DNA from: an uncultured Caryophanales bacterium
GTDB lineage: Bacteria; Bacillota_I; Bacilli_A; RF39; UBA660
Length of the DNA: 14,176 bases
NCBI GenBank assembly: GCA_947168625.1
Contig: CAMVMQ010000016.1
Span: forward strand, 1 to 14,176
Direction of reading: 5' to 3'
Part shown: one piece after another, positions 7,468 to 14,176 of the stretch
Position numbering within the stretch: the stretch's first letter is position 1
How the letters are laid out: each line of letters begins with the position of its first letter
The notes under the pieces: model-generated
What the model saw: the letters and a program-made list of their open reading frames with translations, nothing else
Databases searched by the model: none
What the model was told of the DNA's origin: nothing
Made by a program: the position numbers and the translations under genes

Positions 7468-7499
7468 AACAATGATTAACATTTTGCATACTAAAAATA

Positions 7500-7528
7500 T
7501 GGACATTAGTTAAGATATTTGTTATAAT
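7500..7528 (+). promoter_or_regulatory. Promoter of the secG-rnr-capA-gerM region (strong consensus)
   Basis: TGGACA at 7500-7505 (5 of 6 to TTGACA) is spaced 17 bases from TATAAT at 7523-7528, a perfect -10. TG at 7520-7521 makes it an extended -10 as well. This is the best promoter in the window, lying in the 88-base gap after proS. I see no convincing terminator hairpin in that gap, so proS transcripts may read through. Confidence 0.75.
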
Positions 7529-7555
7529 AAAAAAGTGTGAAAGGAAAGATGAAGT

Positions 7556-7768
7556 ATGGAAATAGCAGCATTAATAATAGCAGTACTTTTAATAGCGGTA
7601 GTTTTACTACAAAGTGGTAAAGCAGAATCTGCATCACAAATAATTCAGGGTGGTAATTCTGATTTATTTGCTAATCGTAAAGAAAGAGGATTTGAACTTT
7701 TTATAACTAGAGTTACATATGTTCTTGGGTTTTCTTTCTTTGTATTATGTTTAATAATATCATTATAG
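7556..7768 (+). CDS. secG: Protein translocase subunit SecG
   Basis: SecG is the small non-essential subunit of the SecYEG channel. The 70 residues form two membrane helices (about 3-19 and 48-69). The loop between them starts LLQSGKAES at 17-25 and continues with the glycine-containing stretch QGGNSDLF at 31-38, both typical of SecG. AAGGA at 7541-7545 lies 10 bases before the ATG. secG next to rnr is a widely conserved Firmicutes arrangement and supports the call. The TAG stop runs into a hairpin. Confidence 0.92.
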   Translation: MEIAALIIAVLLIAVVLLQSGKAESASQIIQGGNSDLFANRKERGFELFITRVTYVLGFSFFVLCLIISL

Positions 7769-7793
7769 GGGCTTAAGAATATTAAGCCCTTTT
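7769..7793 (+). terminator. Hairpin with short T-run between secG and rnr
   Basis: GGGCTTAA at 7769-7776 pairs perfectly with TTAAGCCC at 7782-7789 around a 5-base loop, followed by only four T residues. It starts right after the secG stop codon. The weak T-run suggests a partial terminator or a processing and stability hairpin, letting some transcripts continue into rnr, for which I find no clear separate promoter. Confidence 0.55.
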
Positions 7794-7817
7794 CTATTAA
7801 AAGAAAGGGGTATAAAA

Positions 7818-9920
7818 ATGAAAGAGAGAATAATAGAAATTTTAAATAAAGATACGTCACTTACTATTATGGAAATAAATGATAAACTAGGATTAACAAC
7901 AGTTGATGAATATAAAACTCTTCAGAATAGTCTTGATACTTTAGTAAGAGATGGAATAGTTTATTATAGTGATAGAAAGAATAAATATCTTCTTTTAGAA
8001 AACAGTCATCTACATAAAGGAGAACTGGATTTAAATGAAAAAGGATTTGGTTTTGTTATTGTAGGAAATGGTATTAAAGATGTTTATATATCGGAAAAGA
8101 ATATTAATGGAGCAGAAGATGGGGATGTCGTTTTATTTGATTATATTAATAAAGATATCCAACATCCTGAAGGTAGAATAGTTAAGATAATTAAAAAGAA
8201 CTTGGATTCGATGGTTGGAGAAGTTATTAAAGATAATGCTGATTTCTTTGTTAGGACTAATAAAGGTAAGGATATTTATATACCAAAAGAATATTTAAAT
8301 GGTGCAGTAGAAGGTCATAAGGTTGTTGTAGAACCATTAAAGGAAGGAAGAAGAATTGGTAAGATAACTAAAATTATTGGACATAAAAATGATGTTGGAG
8401 TTGATATTCTGTCTTTTGTCTATGAATATAATTTTAGGCCTGATTTTCCTGATGAAGTAATAAATGAATTAGATAGTATTCCTTTATTTTTAGAAGATAG
8501 TGTTATAGATGAAGAATTATCAAGAGGTAGAAGAGATTTAAGAAATAAAGTAATATTTACAATTGATGGTGCTGATACTAAGGATATTGATGATGCAATT
8601 TCTTTAGAAAAAGATGATAATGGTAATTTTGTATTAGGTGTTCATATAGCAGATGTATCTTATTATGTTAAAGAAGGTACTGAAATAGATAAAGAAGCTT
8701 ATTTTAGAGGTACTTCAGTATACTTAGTAGATAGAGTACTTCCGATGTTACCTCACAAATTATCTAACGGAATATGTTCTTTAAATGAGAATGAAGATAG
8801 ACTTGCTATGACTTGTATGATGACTATTGATAATAGGGGAAATGTAATTCATTATGATATATATCCTTCAATAATTCGAAGTAGAAAGAAGATGACATAT
8901 GATAATGTTAACTCAATACTTGAAGATAATAATGCCGTTGAAGGTTATGAAGAATTTAAAGATACTTTATTAAGTATGTTTGAATTATCAAAGATACTTA
9001 GAAAGAAAATGGTTAATAGGGGATATATTGAATTTGAAAGTGATGAAGCTAAGATAATAGTAGATGATAAATGTCATCCTATTGGTATTGAAAGAAGATT
9101 ACAAAGAAGTGGAGAACAGTTAATTGAAAACTTCATGATTATAGCTAATGAAACAGTAGCTAGTAGTATCTTTTATAAGAATTTACCAGGAATATATAGG
9201 GTACATGATAAACCTAATGAAAAGAGATTAGAAGAATTCTTAAAATTTTTATCTCTTCATGGATATGTTGTTAATGGTAAGAATAAAGTAGAAAGTTCAA
9301 AAGATCTACAAAAAATACTTGAACAGTTAGAAGATGTACCAGAAGCTATAGTACTCCATGATATGGCAATTAGGTGTCAGGCTAAAGCTAAATATACTGA
9401 TGTAAATATAGGCCACTTTGGACTTGGAAGTAAATGTTATAGTCACTTTACTTCACCAATTAGAAGATATCCTGATTTGATTCTTCATAGATTAATTAAA
9501 GATTATAACTATAATTATAGTGAAAGAGTAATTGAAAAGAATCGAGAAGTACTTCCAGAAATGAGTGAACATTGTAGTATACGTGAAGTAGAAGCTCAAA
9601 ACTGTGAAAGAGATGTTGATGATATGAAAAAGGCCGAATATATGTTAGATCATATTGGAGAAGTATATGATGGAATTATATCGGGAGTACAAGAATTTGG
9701 TATCTTTGTTGAACTTGATAATACAGTTGAAGGTCTTATTAAGAATGAAAATATTAAAGGTGATTACTATTTCTATAATCCGGATTTAATGGCATTAATA
9801 GGTAAAAAGAGTGGAAAGAAATATGCCTTTGGGGATAAAATTAAAGTAATAGTTGTATCTGCTGACAAAGATAAATCACAGGTTGATTTTGTTATCTATG
9901 AAGATAGTAAAGAAAAATAA
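7818..9920 (+). CDS. rnr: Ribonuclease R (canonical copy)
   Basis: This processive 3'-5' exoribonuclease degrades structured RNA, rRNA fragments and messages. The 700 residues show the full RNase R layout: a winged-helix region (1-60), cold-shock domains near 67-125 and 132-190, the RNB catalytic domain (about 240-560) and an S1 domain (about 615-695). The catalytic aspartates stand in TIDGADTKDIDDA as D250, D256, D258 and D259. Family landmarks are intact: TSVY 299-302, PMLPHKLSNGICSLN 309-323, YRVHDKP 460-466, GHFGLG 532-537 and HFTSPIRRYPDL 543-554. AAAGGGG at 7804-7810 precedes the ATG. The gene follows secG as in other Firmicutes, but smpB, its usual follower, is replaced by a second RNase R-like gene 20 bases on. 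Confidence 0.95.
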   Translation: MKERIIEILNKDTSLTIMEINDKLGLTTVDEYKTLQNSLDTLVRDGIVYYSDRKNKYLLLENSHLHKGELDLNEKGFGFVIVGNGIKDVYISEKNINGAEDGDVVLFDYINKDIQHPEGRIVKIIKKNLDSMVGEVIKDNADFFVRTNKGKDIYIPKEYLNGAVEGHKVVVEPLKEGRRIGKITKIIGHKNDVGVDILSFVYEYNFRPDFPDEVINELDSIPLFLEDSVIDEELSRGRRDLRNKVIFTIDGADTKDIDDAISLEKDDNGNFVLGVHIADVSYYVKEGTEIDKEAYFRGTSVYLVDRVLPMLPHKLSNGICSLNENEDRLAMTCMMTIDNRGNVIHYDIYPSIIRSRKKMTYDNVNSILEDNNAVEGYEEFKDTLLSMFELSKILRKKMVNRGYIEFESDEAKIIVDDKCHPIGIERRLQRSGEQLIENFMIIANETVASSIFYKNLPGIYRVHDKPNEKRLEEFLKFLSLHGYVVNGKNKVESSKDLQKILEQLEDVPEAIVLHDMAIRCQAKAKYTDVNIGHFGLGSKCYSHFTSPIRRYPDLILHRLIKDYNYNYSERVIEKNREVLPEMSEHCSIREVEAQNCERDVDDMKKAEYMLDHIGEVYDGIISGVQEFGIFVELDNTVEGLIKNENIKGDYYFYNPDLMALIGKKSGKKYAFGDKIKVIVVSADKDKSQVDFVIYEDSKEK

Positions 9921-9940
9921 TTATATAGGGAGTAATGGTT

Positions 9941-12007
9941 ATGGAAGATGAAATAATAAGGTTATTAAAAAGAAAAAATGTTTTTGATATGTCTTTTAAT
10001 GAGATTTTAAGTAATTTAGAGATTGATAATGATATTTTAGAAGAAAGACTAGAAGAACTAGAAAAGAATGGTACAATATATAAAAACAAAAGGGGAAGAT
10101 TTAGTCTTATATCAAAAACTAGTCTTAAGAAAGGTATTGTTAAGATTACTAAGAGAAAGGGAGCTATTGTTGTTTTAGAAGATGGGGAGTATGATTTAAA
10201 TTTTGATCATAAGAATATTGTTAGTAATAATGATCTTGTTTTAGTTGAACCTCACTATAATAGTGGAAGGGCTACAGTAGTTAAAGTACTTACAAAAGAG
10301 AAAGCAAAAAATTATATTGGGGTTATTACTCGTAATAATAAACACTTTGTTATTAGAAGTGATGATCATGAAGATATTACATATCATGGTAAATATCCTG
10401 AAGGAACTAATGTATTAGTAGACTCTAGTACTGGAGATATAATTGAAGTACTGGAAGATAGTTATGAATTAAAGATTAAAAAGTTATATGCTGAAGAGGA
10501 TTTTCCTACAACATTTAGTCATGAATATTTAGAAGAACTAAAAAGTATTCCTAGAAGTTTATCTGAAGAAGATATCATTAATGCTAAAAAAAATGGTATA
10601 TACGATAGAAGAAATATAAATATTGTTACAATTGATTCTGAAGACACTAAAGACTTTGATGATGCTGTTTTTTGTGATAATGGTTTGCTTATTATTTCAA
10701 TTGCAGATCTTAATTCTATAATAAAAGAGGGTAGTGTCATTGAAAAAGAAGCAATAGCTAGGGGAACATCTGTATATCCTCCTGGTCTTGTAAATCATAT
10801 GTTTCATACTGATATTTCAAATGGTATATGTTCTCTAAATCCTAATCAAGATAGATTTGTTAATTCAATTGTTTTTAAAATAGATGAAAAGTGTAATATT
10901 ACTTCTTATCATTTTGAAAAAGATATTATCAGAAGTAGAGAAAAGCTTACTTATGAAAATGTAAACCAGTATTTGGAAAATAATAATGTTGTCGATGGCT
11001 ATGATAAGTATACTAATATGTTAGATAGTTTATATCGAATTGCTATGAAAGTTAAAAAAAATATGGTTGAAAATGGCTTTTTATCTTTTACAAGTACTGA
11101 AGTAAAATTTATTTTTGATAATGATAAGAAATTAAATATTAAGAAAAGGCATAATGGTAAAGCTGAAGAGTTAATTGAATTCTTAATGCTTCTTCATAAT
11201 ATAACTAAGACCAACTATATGGTTGAACATAAACTTCCTTTTATTGCTAGAAATCATGATTTGCCTAATAATGATAAAATTAATAGATGGGTAGGACTAT
11301 TGAGTCAAAGAGGATATAATGTTGAGAAGAAAGGTTCTTATAATAATGAAGATATTAAAAGATTATTAAATACTTATATTGGTAAAGATGAACAATTAGT
11401 ACTTGATAGTATTGCTATTCGTGGTCAAGCAAAAGCTAGATTTAGTGCTTTCTTTAAAGGACATTTTGCTTTGGGAATAAAAAGTGCTTATGCAACTTTT
11501 TCTTCTCCAATTCGAAGACTATCTGATTATGTAAATAATAGAGTTTTAGAAGATGCTTTGAAGTATGGTGATAAGTATGCTATTGCGAAATGGGAACCAA
11601 GGATGGAAATGCTTGCTAAAATATGTACTGATATGGAAGTAAAAGGTGAACGAATAGAAAGAAAAGCTGATGATTTAAAGAAAATCGAGTATATGAAAAG
11701 TGTTGCTATTGGTAGTAAGTTTGCTGGTATTATTTCAGAAGTTGGAAGAGGTTTTATTAAAGTATTACTTTCTAATATGGTTTATGGTAAAGTATACATA
11801 AGTGCTAGAGAATATGAATTATCTAAAGATGGATATTCACTTATTAATAAAATTAATGGAGAAAGAATATTAGTGGGAGACTCTATTGATGTGTCTTTGA
11901 ATAAGATTGATGAAGATAATAATGAAATATTGCTTCTTAGAAATTCTTATGGAAAGGAAAATAGATATGAAAAAGAAAAGAAGAAGACAAAAGTTAGGAA
12001 AAGGTAA
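9941..12007 (+). CDS. rnr: Second, diverged RNase R-family exoribonuclease
   Basis: This 688-residue paralogue keeps the layout of its neighbour: winged helix (about 1-58), cold-shock-like region, RNB domain and S1-like C-terminus (about 590-665), then a basic tail KKKTKVRKR. The catalytic aspartates are all present in TIDSEDTKDFDDA (D232, D238, D240, D241), so activity is likely. Several near-invariant motifs differ. PMLP is NHMF (285-288), IRRYPD is IRRLSD (524-529), YRVHD is ARNHD (436-440), and the ANE after the helix ELIEFLMLL is HNI (419-421). Substrate handling has therefore probably changed. The start is taken at 9941 because AGGGAG (9927-9932) is 8 bases away; the ATG at 9935 is only 2 bases from it. 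The 3' end overlaps the CapA-like gene by 41 bases. The specific role is unknown. Confidence 0.88.
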   Translation: MEDEIIRLLKRKNVFDMSFNEILSNLEIDNDILEERLEELEKNGTIYKNKRGRFSLISKTSLKKGIVKITKRKGAIVVLEDGEYDLNFDHKNIVSNNDLVLVEPHYNSGRATVVKVLTKEKAKNYIGVITRNNKHFVIRSDDHEDITYHGKYPEGTNVLVDSSTGDIIEVLEDSYELKIKKLYAEEDFPTTFSHEYLEELKSIPRSLSEEDIINAKKNGIYDRRNINIVTIDSEDTKDFDDAVFCDNGLLIISIADLNSIIKEGSVIEKEAIARGTSVYPPGLVNHMFHTDISNGICSLNPNQDRFVNSIVFKIDEKCNITSYHFEKDIIRSREKLTYENVNQYLENNNVVDGYDKYTNMLDSLYRIAMKVKKNMVENGFLSFTSTEVKFIFDNDKKLNIKKRHNGKAEELIEFLMLLHNITKTNYMVEHKLPFIARNHDLPNNDKINRWVGLLSQRGYNVEKKGSYNNEDIKRLLNTYIGKDEQLVLDSIAIRGQAKARFSAFFKGHFALGIKSAYATFSSPIRRLSDYVNNRVLEDALKYGDKYAIAKWEPRMEMLAKICTDMEVKGERIERKADDLKKIEYMKSVAIGSKFAGIISEVGRGFIKVLLSNMVYGKVYISAREYELSKDGYSLINKINGERILVGDSIDVSLNKIDEDNNEILLLRNSYGKENRYEKEKKKTKVRKR
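11953..11958 (+). promoter_or_regulatory. Ribosome binding site for the CapA-like gene inside the second RNase R gene
   Basis: AAAGGA lies 8 bases before the ATG at 11967, within the last codons of the second RNase R gene. It decides between this start and upstream in-frame ATGs from 11907 on, which lack such a site and would add residues with no membrane or signal character. Confidence 0.65.
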
Positions 12008-13160
12008 AATACTTTTATGTCTTATCTTCTTTTTCTTTATCTTTATTGGTATTAAATATTTACCAAATAAGGACAAAGAAATAAATAATATAGATGCTAC
12101 GAAAGGGGTAAAAGAGGAAATATACAAGATTAAATTTATTATGGGTGGAGATGCTTTAATTCATGATAAATTATATAACTCTTGTAAGAGAGATAATGGT
12201 TATGATTTTAAACCAGTATTTACATATTTAAAGGATTATTTAAGTGATTATGATCTTGCATATTATAATCAAGAGACAATTCTTGGTGGTAGTGAAATAG
12301 GACTATCTAGTTATCCGGCTTTTAATTCTCCATATGAAGTTGGTGATGCTCTCTTGGATGCTGGATTTAATATGGTAAGTTTAGCTACTAATCATACTTT
12401 AGATAGAGGAGAGAAAGCTATTATTAATTCACTAAATTATTGGAAAAGTAAAGATGTTTTAACAGCGGGTTCGTATTCTTCTTTTGAGGAAAGAGATGAA
12501 ATTAGAATAAAAGAAAAAAATAATATTAAATATACACTTTTAAATTATACTTATGGTACTAATGGTATTAGAGTACCTAGTGGCAAGGAGTATCTAGTTA
12601 ATATTTGGCCTTGTACTGGTAGTAATCCTGATAATGATATTAAATATCAAGAATATAAAGATATAGTGAAAAGTGATATTGAAAAAGTAAGAGATAAAGT
12701 TGACGTTTTGATTGTTGCTATGCATTGGGGAGTAGAATATACGCATACTCCTACAGCATATCAAATTGATATGGCAAATTTTCTTTCGGAAAATGGTGTT
12801 GATATCATTATTGGAACACATCCACATGTTGTGATGCCAGTTACTTGGATTAATAATACTTTAGTTATATATTCACTTGGTAATATGGTATCAGCACAAG
12901 AGACTAATAATGATGAAAATACCACTATTGGATTACTTACTTCTATTGATATAATTAAAAAAGATAATAAAATTATATTAGAAAACTTAGATAATGATCT
13001 TATTTATACATATAATGAACATAATACTAATTATAAAGTTATTCCTTTTTCTAATCCAAATATCAAGACATATCTTAACGATTATGAAAGATTATATACT
13101 AAATATAGTAGTGTTGTAAAGAAGATGGATAATAATATTAATGTAAAAAAAATAGGTTAA
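11967..13160 (+). CDS. Membrane-anchored CapA-family protein (metallophosphatase-like fold)
   Basis: This belongs to the CapA (poly-gamma-glutamate synthesis) family, whose fold resembles calcineurin-type metallophosphoesterases. From the preferred start the protein has 397 residues: a basic N-terminus (KKKRRRQKLGKGK), one membrane helix at about 14-32, then an outside domain. Family motifs appear in order: MGGDALIHD 59-67, NQET 101-104, SLATNHTLDRG 138-148, AMHWGVEYT 251-259, GTHPHVV 283-289 and YSLGN 302-306. The D, N and H residues of these motifs are the probable metal ligands. No capB or capC is nearby, so capsule synthesis is doubtful; a hydrolase acting on the cell surface is as likely. 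It overlaps the RNase R paralogue by 41 bases and precedes gerM, suggesting co-transcription. Confidence 0.88.
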   Translation: MKKKRRRQKLGKGKILLCLIFFFFIFIGIKYLPNKDKEINNIDATKGVKEEIYKIKFIMGGDALIHDKLYNSCKRDNGYDFKPVFTYLKDYLSDYDLAYYNQETILGGSEIGLSSYPAFNSPYEVGDALLDAGFNMVSLATNHTLDRGEKAIINSLNYWKSKDVLTAGSYSSFEERDEIRIKEKNNIKYTLLNYTYGTNGIRVPSGKEYLVNIWPCTGSNPDNDIKYQEYKDIVKSDIEKVRDKVDVLIVAMHWGVEYTHTPTAYQIDMANFLSENGVDIIIGTHPHVVMPVTWINNTLVIYSLGNMVSAQETNNDENTTIGLLTSIDIIKKDNKIILENLDNDLIYTYNEHNTNYKVIPFSNPNIKTYLNDYERLYTKYSSVVKKMDNNINVKKIG

Positions 13161-13177
13161 TAATCCTTCTTTTTTTT
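13145..13177 (+). terminator. Possible weak terminator at the end of the CapA-like gene
   Basis: Eight A residues and TAGG (13145-13156) can pair with CCTTC and eight T residues (13165-13177), with two mismatches inside the stem. The stem is mainly A:T and the T-run is part of it, so termination may be partial or absent. Composition alone could produce this in such AT-rich DNA. Confidence 0.3.
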
Positions 13178-13190
13178 CATATAAATTATT

Positions 13191-13197
13191 AGGTGAT
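13191..13197 (+). promoter_or_regulatory. Ribosome binding site of the gerM-like gene
   Basis: AGGTGAT lies 6 bases before the ATG at 13204. It matches the downstream half of the full anti-16S complement (AGGAGGTGATC) and supports this start over the ATG four codons further in. Confidence 0.65.
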
Positions 13198-13203
13198 GTT
13201 TAT

Positions 13204-14166
13204 ATGTTAAAGAAAATGAGTATAAAGAAAATAATGGTAGCTAGCTGTGCTATTGTTATTTTGATGATTATGTACCTTTTACCAGATGAAGCTTCTAAAG
13301 AGATAGATGTTCTTAAGAGTGGTGAGACATATACTTATGATAATATAGTTAATACTATTTATTTAGTAGATAGTAATGATTATGTTTCACGTACTAGTAT
13401 TGCAAGTGTAAATGGAGATAGTGTTACTGTATCTAAAGATTTAATAGGTGGATTAATAATTGATGGGAGTAAGGAGAACATTATTCCTAATGGCTTTAGG
13501 AGTATAATACCTAGTGGTACAACTTTATTAGATGCTATTCTAGATAATAAAACACTTACTATTGATTTTTCTAAGGAATTTTTAGAGGTACCTGAAAAAG
13601 ATGAGGAGAAGATGATTGAATCTATTATTTATACTTTGACTAGTATTGATGGTATTGATAATGTTATTATTAAAGTCGAAGGTAAGGTTTTAGATAGTAT
13701 GCCTTCTGGTAGAAGACTTCCTACCACTTTAAATAGGAAATATGGTATTAATAAGAGTTATGATTTAGTCAATACTCAAAAAATTGATTCTTATACTCTT
13801 TATTATGTAAATAGTTATAATGGTTATGAATATTATGTACCTGTTACTAAATATGTTAATAATAATAATGAAGATAAGATAAAAGTAATTATTAAGGAAT
13901 TAAGTAGTAGTCCTATTTATGAAACTAATTTGATGAGTTATTTAAATGCTAATACTGAGGTATATGATTATGAACTGTCCGGTAATAATTTAAAACTTAA
14001 TTTTAATAATCTGCTATTGAGTGATGAGGATAGTAATAAAATACTTGAAGAAGTTATTTATACTATTGGCTTATCAATGGATGCTGTATATAATGACTTA
14101 GAAGAGGTATCTTTTTATGTTAATAATGAGGAAATATACACATTAAATATTAATGATATAAAATAG
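13204..14166 (+). CDS. gerM: GerM-like protein with two GerMN domains
   Basis: The 320-residue protein has a basic start, one membrane helix (about 10-27) and two GerMN (Germane) domains at about 50-168 and 197-313. It keeps the pattern of B. subtilis GerM: IYLVD (52-56), IIPNGFRSIIPSGT (93-106), DFSKEF (121-126), MPSG (166-169) and EYYVPVTK (209-216). B. subtilis GerM is a sporulation protein that works at the forespore/mother-cell interface with SpoIIQ and SpoIIIAH; it is a lipoprotein. Here C15 sits at the start of the hydrophobic stretch, too close to the lysines to be a lipidation site, so a plain membrane anchor is likelier. No other spore gene is in the window, so a role in sporulation is not shown. 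TAG ends the gene 10 bases before the window edge. Confidence 0.88.
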   Translation: MLKKMSIKKIMVASCAIVILMIMYLLPDEASKEIDVLKSGETYTYDNIVNTIYLVDSNDYVSRTSIASVNGDSVTVSKDLIGGLIIDGSKENIIPNGFRSIIPSGTTLLDAILDNKTLTIDFSKEFLEVPEKDEEKMIESIIYTLTSIDGIDNVIIKVEGKVLDSMPSGRRLPTTLNRKYGINKSYDLVNTQKIDSYTLYYVNSYNGYEYYVPVTKYVNNNNEDKIKVIIKELSSSPIYETNLMSYLNANTEVYDYELSGNNLKLNFNNLLLSDEDSNKILEEVIYTIGLSMDAVYNDLEEVSFYVNNEEIYTLNINDIK

Positions 14167-14176
14167 AGTAACTATT

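Noticed and set aside
11907..11966. Longer start of the CapA-like gene adding 20 residues
   Set aside because: The added part is the RNase R coding sequence in another frame, without a ribosome binding site, and would put residues before an otherwise normal basic N-terminus and membrane anchor.
11870..12127. Open frame of 85 codons on the - strand across the RNase R/CapA junction
   Set aside because: Its hydrophobic look comes from reading the complement of a lysine-rich and membrane-helix coding stretch; no start signal or family match.
13234..13248. VASC at residues 12-15 of the GerM-like protein as a lipobox
   Set aside because: Only about five hydrophobic residues lie between the lysines and the cysteine, and the hydrophobic stretch follows the cysteine rather than preceding it.
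1..14176. Mycoplasma-type code (TGA as tryptophan)
   Set aside because: TGA ends parE and yqzL at the expected lengths, and tryptophans are encoded by TGG.

Overview
The window is strongly AT-rich, and every gene lies on the + strand with short gaps or overlaps. TGA is used as a stop (parE, yqzL) and tryptophan is TGG, so this is the standard code and not a Mycoplasma. The gene content (ParE of the Gram-positive type, the era-yqzL-recO trio, RseP with one PDZ domain, a 70-residue SecG, a GerM-like protein) points to a low-GC Firmicute. An uncultured gut Bacilli or Mollicutes-related lineage such as RF39 is plausible, but that placement is inference from gene order and composition.

Layout: (1) Positions 1-178 hold a terminator for an upstream gene and a good promoter. 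They are followed by parE (topoisomerase IV subunit B), cdsA (CDP-diacylglycerol synthase) and rseP (site-2 protease). (2) After a terminator at 4018-4043 and a new promoter come era (ribosome-assembly GTPase), a 30-codon yqzL gene and recO (recombination mediator), ending in a terminator at 5943-5973. (3) A promoter abutting that terminator drives proS, the archaeal/eukaryal-type prolyl-tRNA synthetase. (4) The best promoter in the window (7500-7528) precedes secG. It is followed by two consecutive RNase R-family genes, a membrane-anchored CapA-type protein that overlaps the second RNase gene by 41 bases, and a GerM-like protein with two GerMN domains.

This is mostly housekeeping DNA: DNA topology and repair, phospholipid synthesis, membrane proteolysis, ribosome assembly, tRNA charging, protein export and RNA turnover. 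Several blocks that are conserved in other Firmicutes are fused and trimmed here. There is no dxr between cdsA and rseP, no parC beside parE and no smpB after rnr. The most unusual part is 7818-14166. There the usual smpB position is taken by a second, strongly diverged RNase R that keeps the catalytic aspartates but has lost several family-invariant residues. It is translationally linked to a CapA-like surface protein and a GerM homologue. I see no CRISPR array, tRNA, rRNA, insertion sequence or prophage. The longest stretch without a gene is 213 bases (3961-4173).
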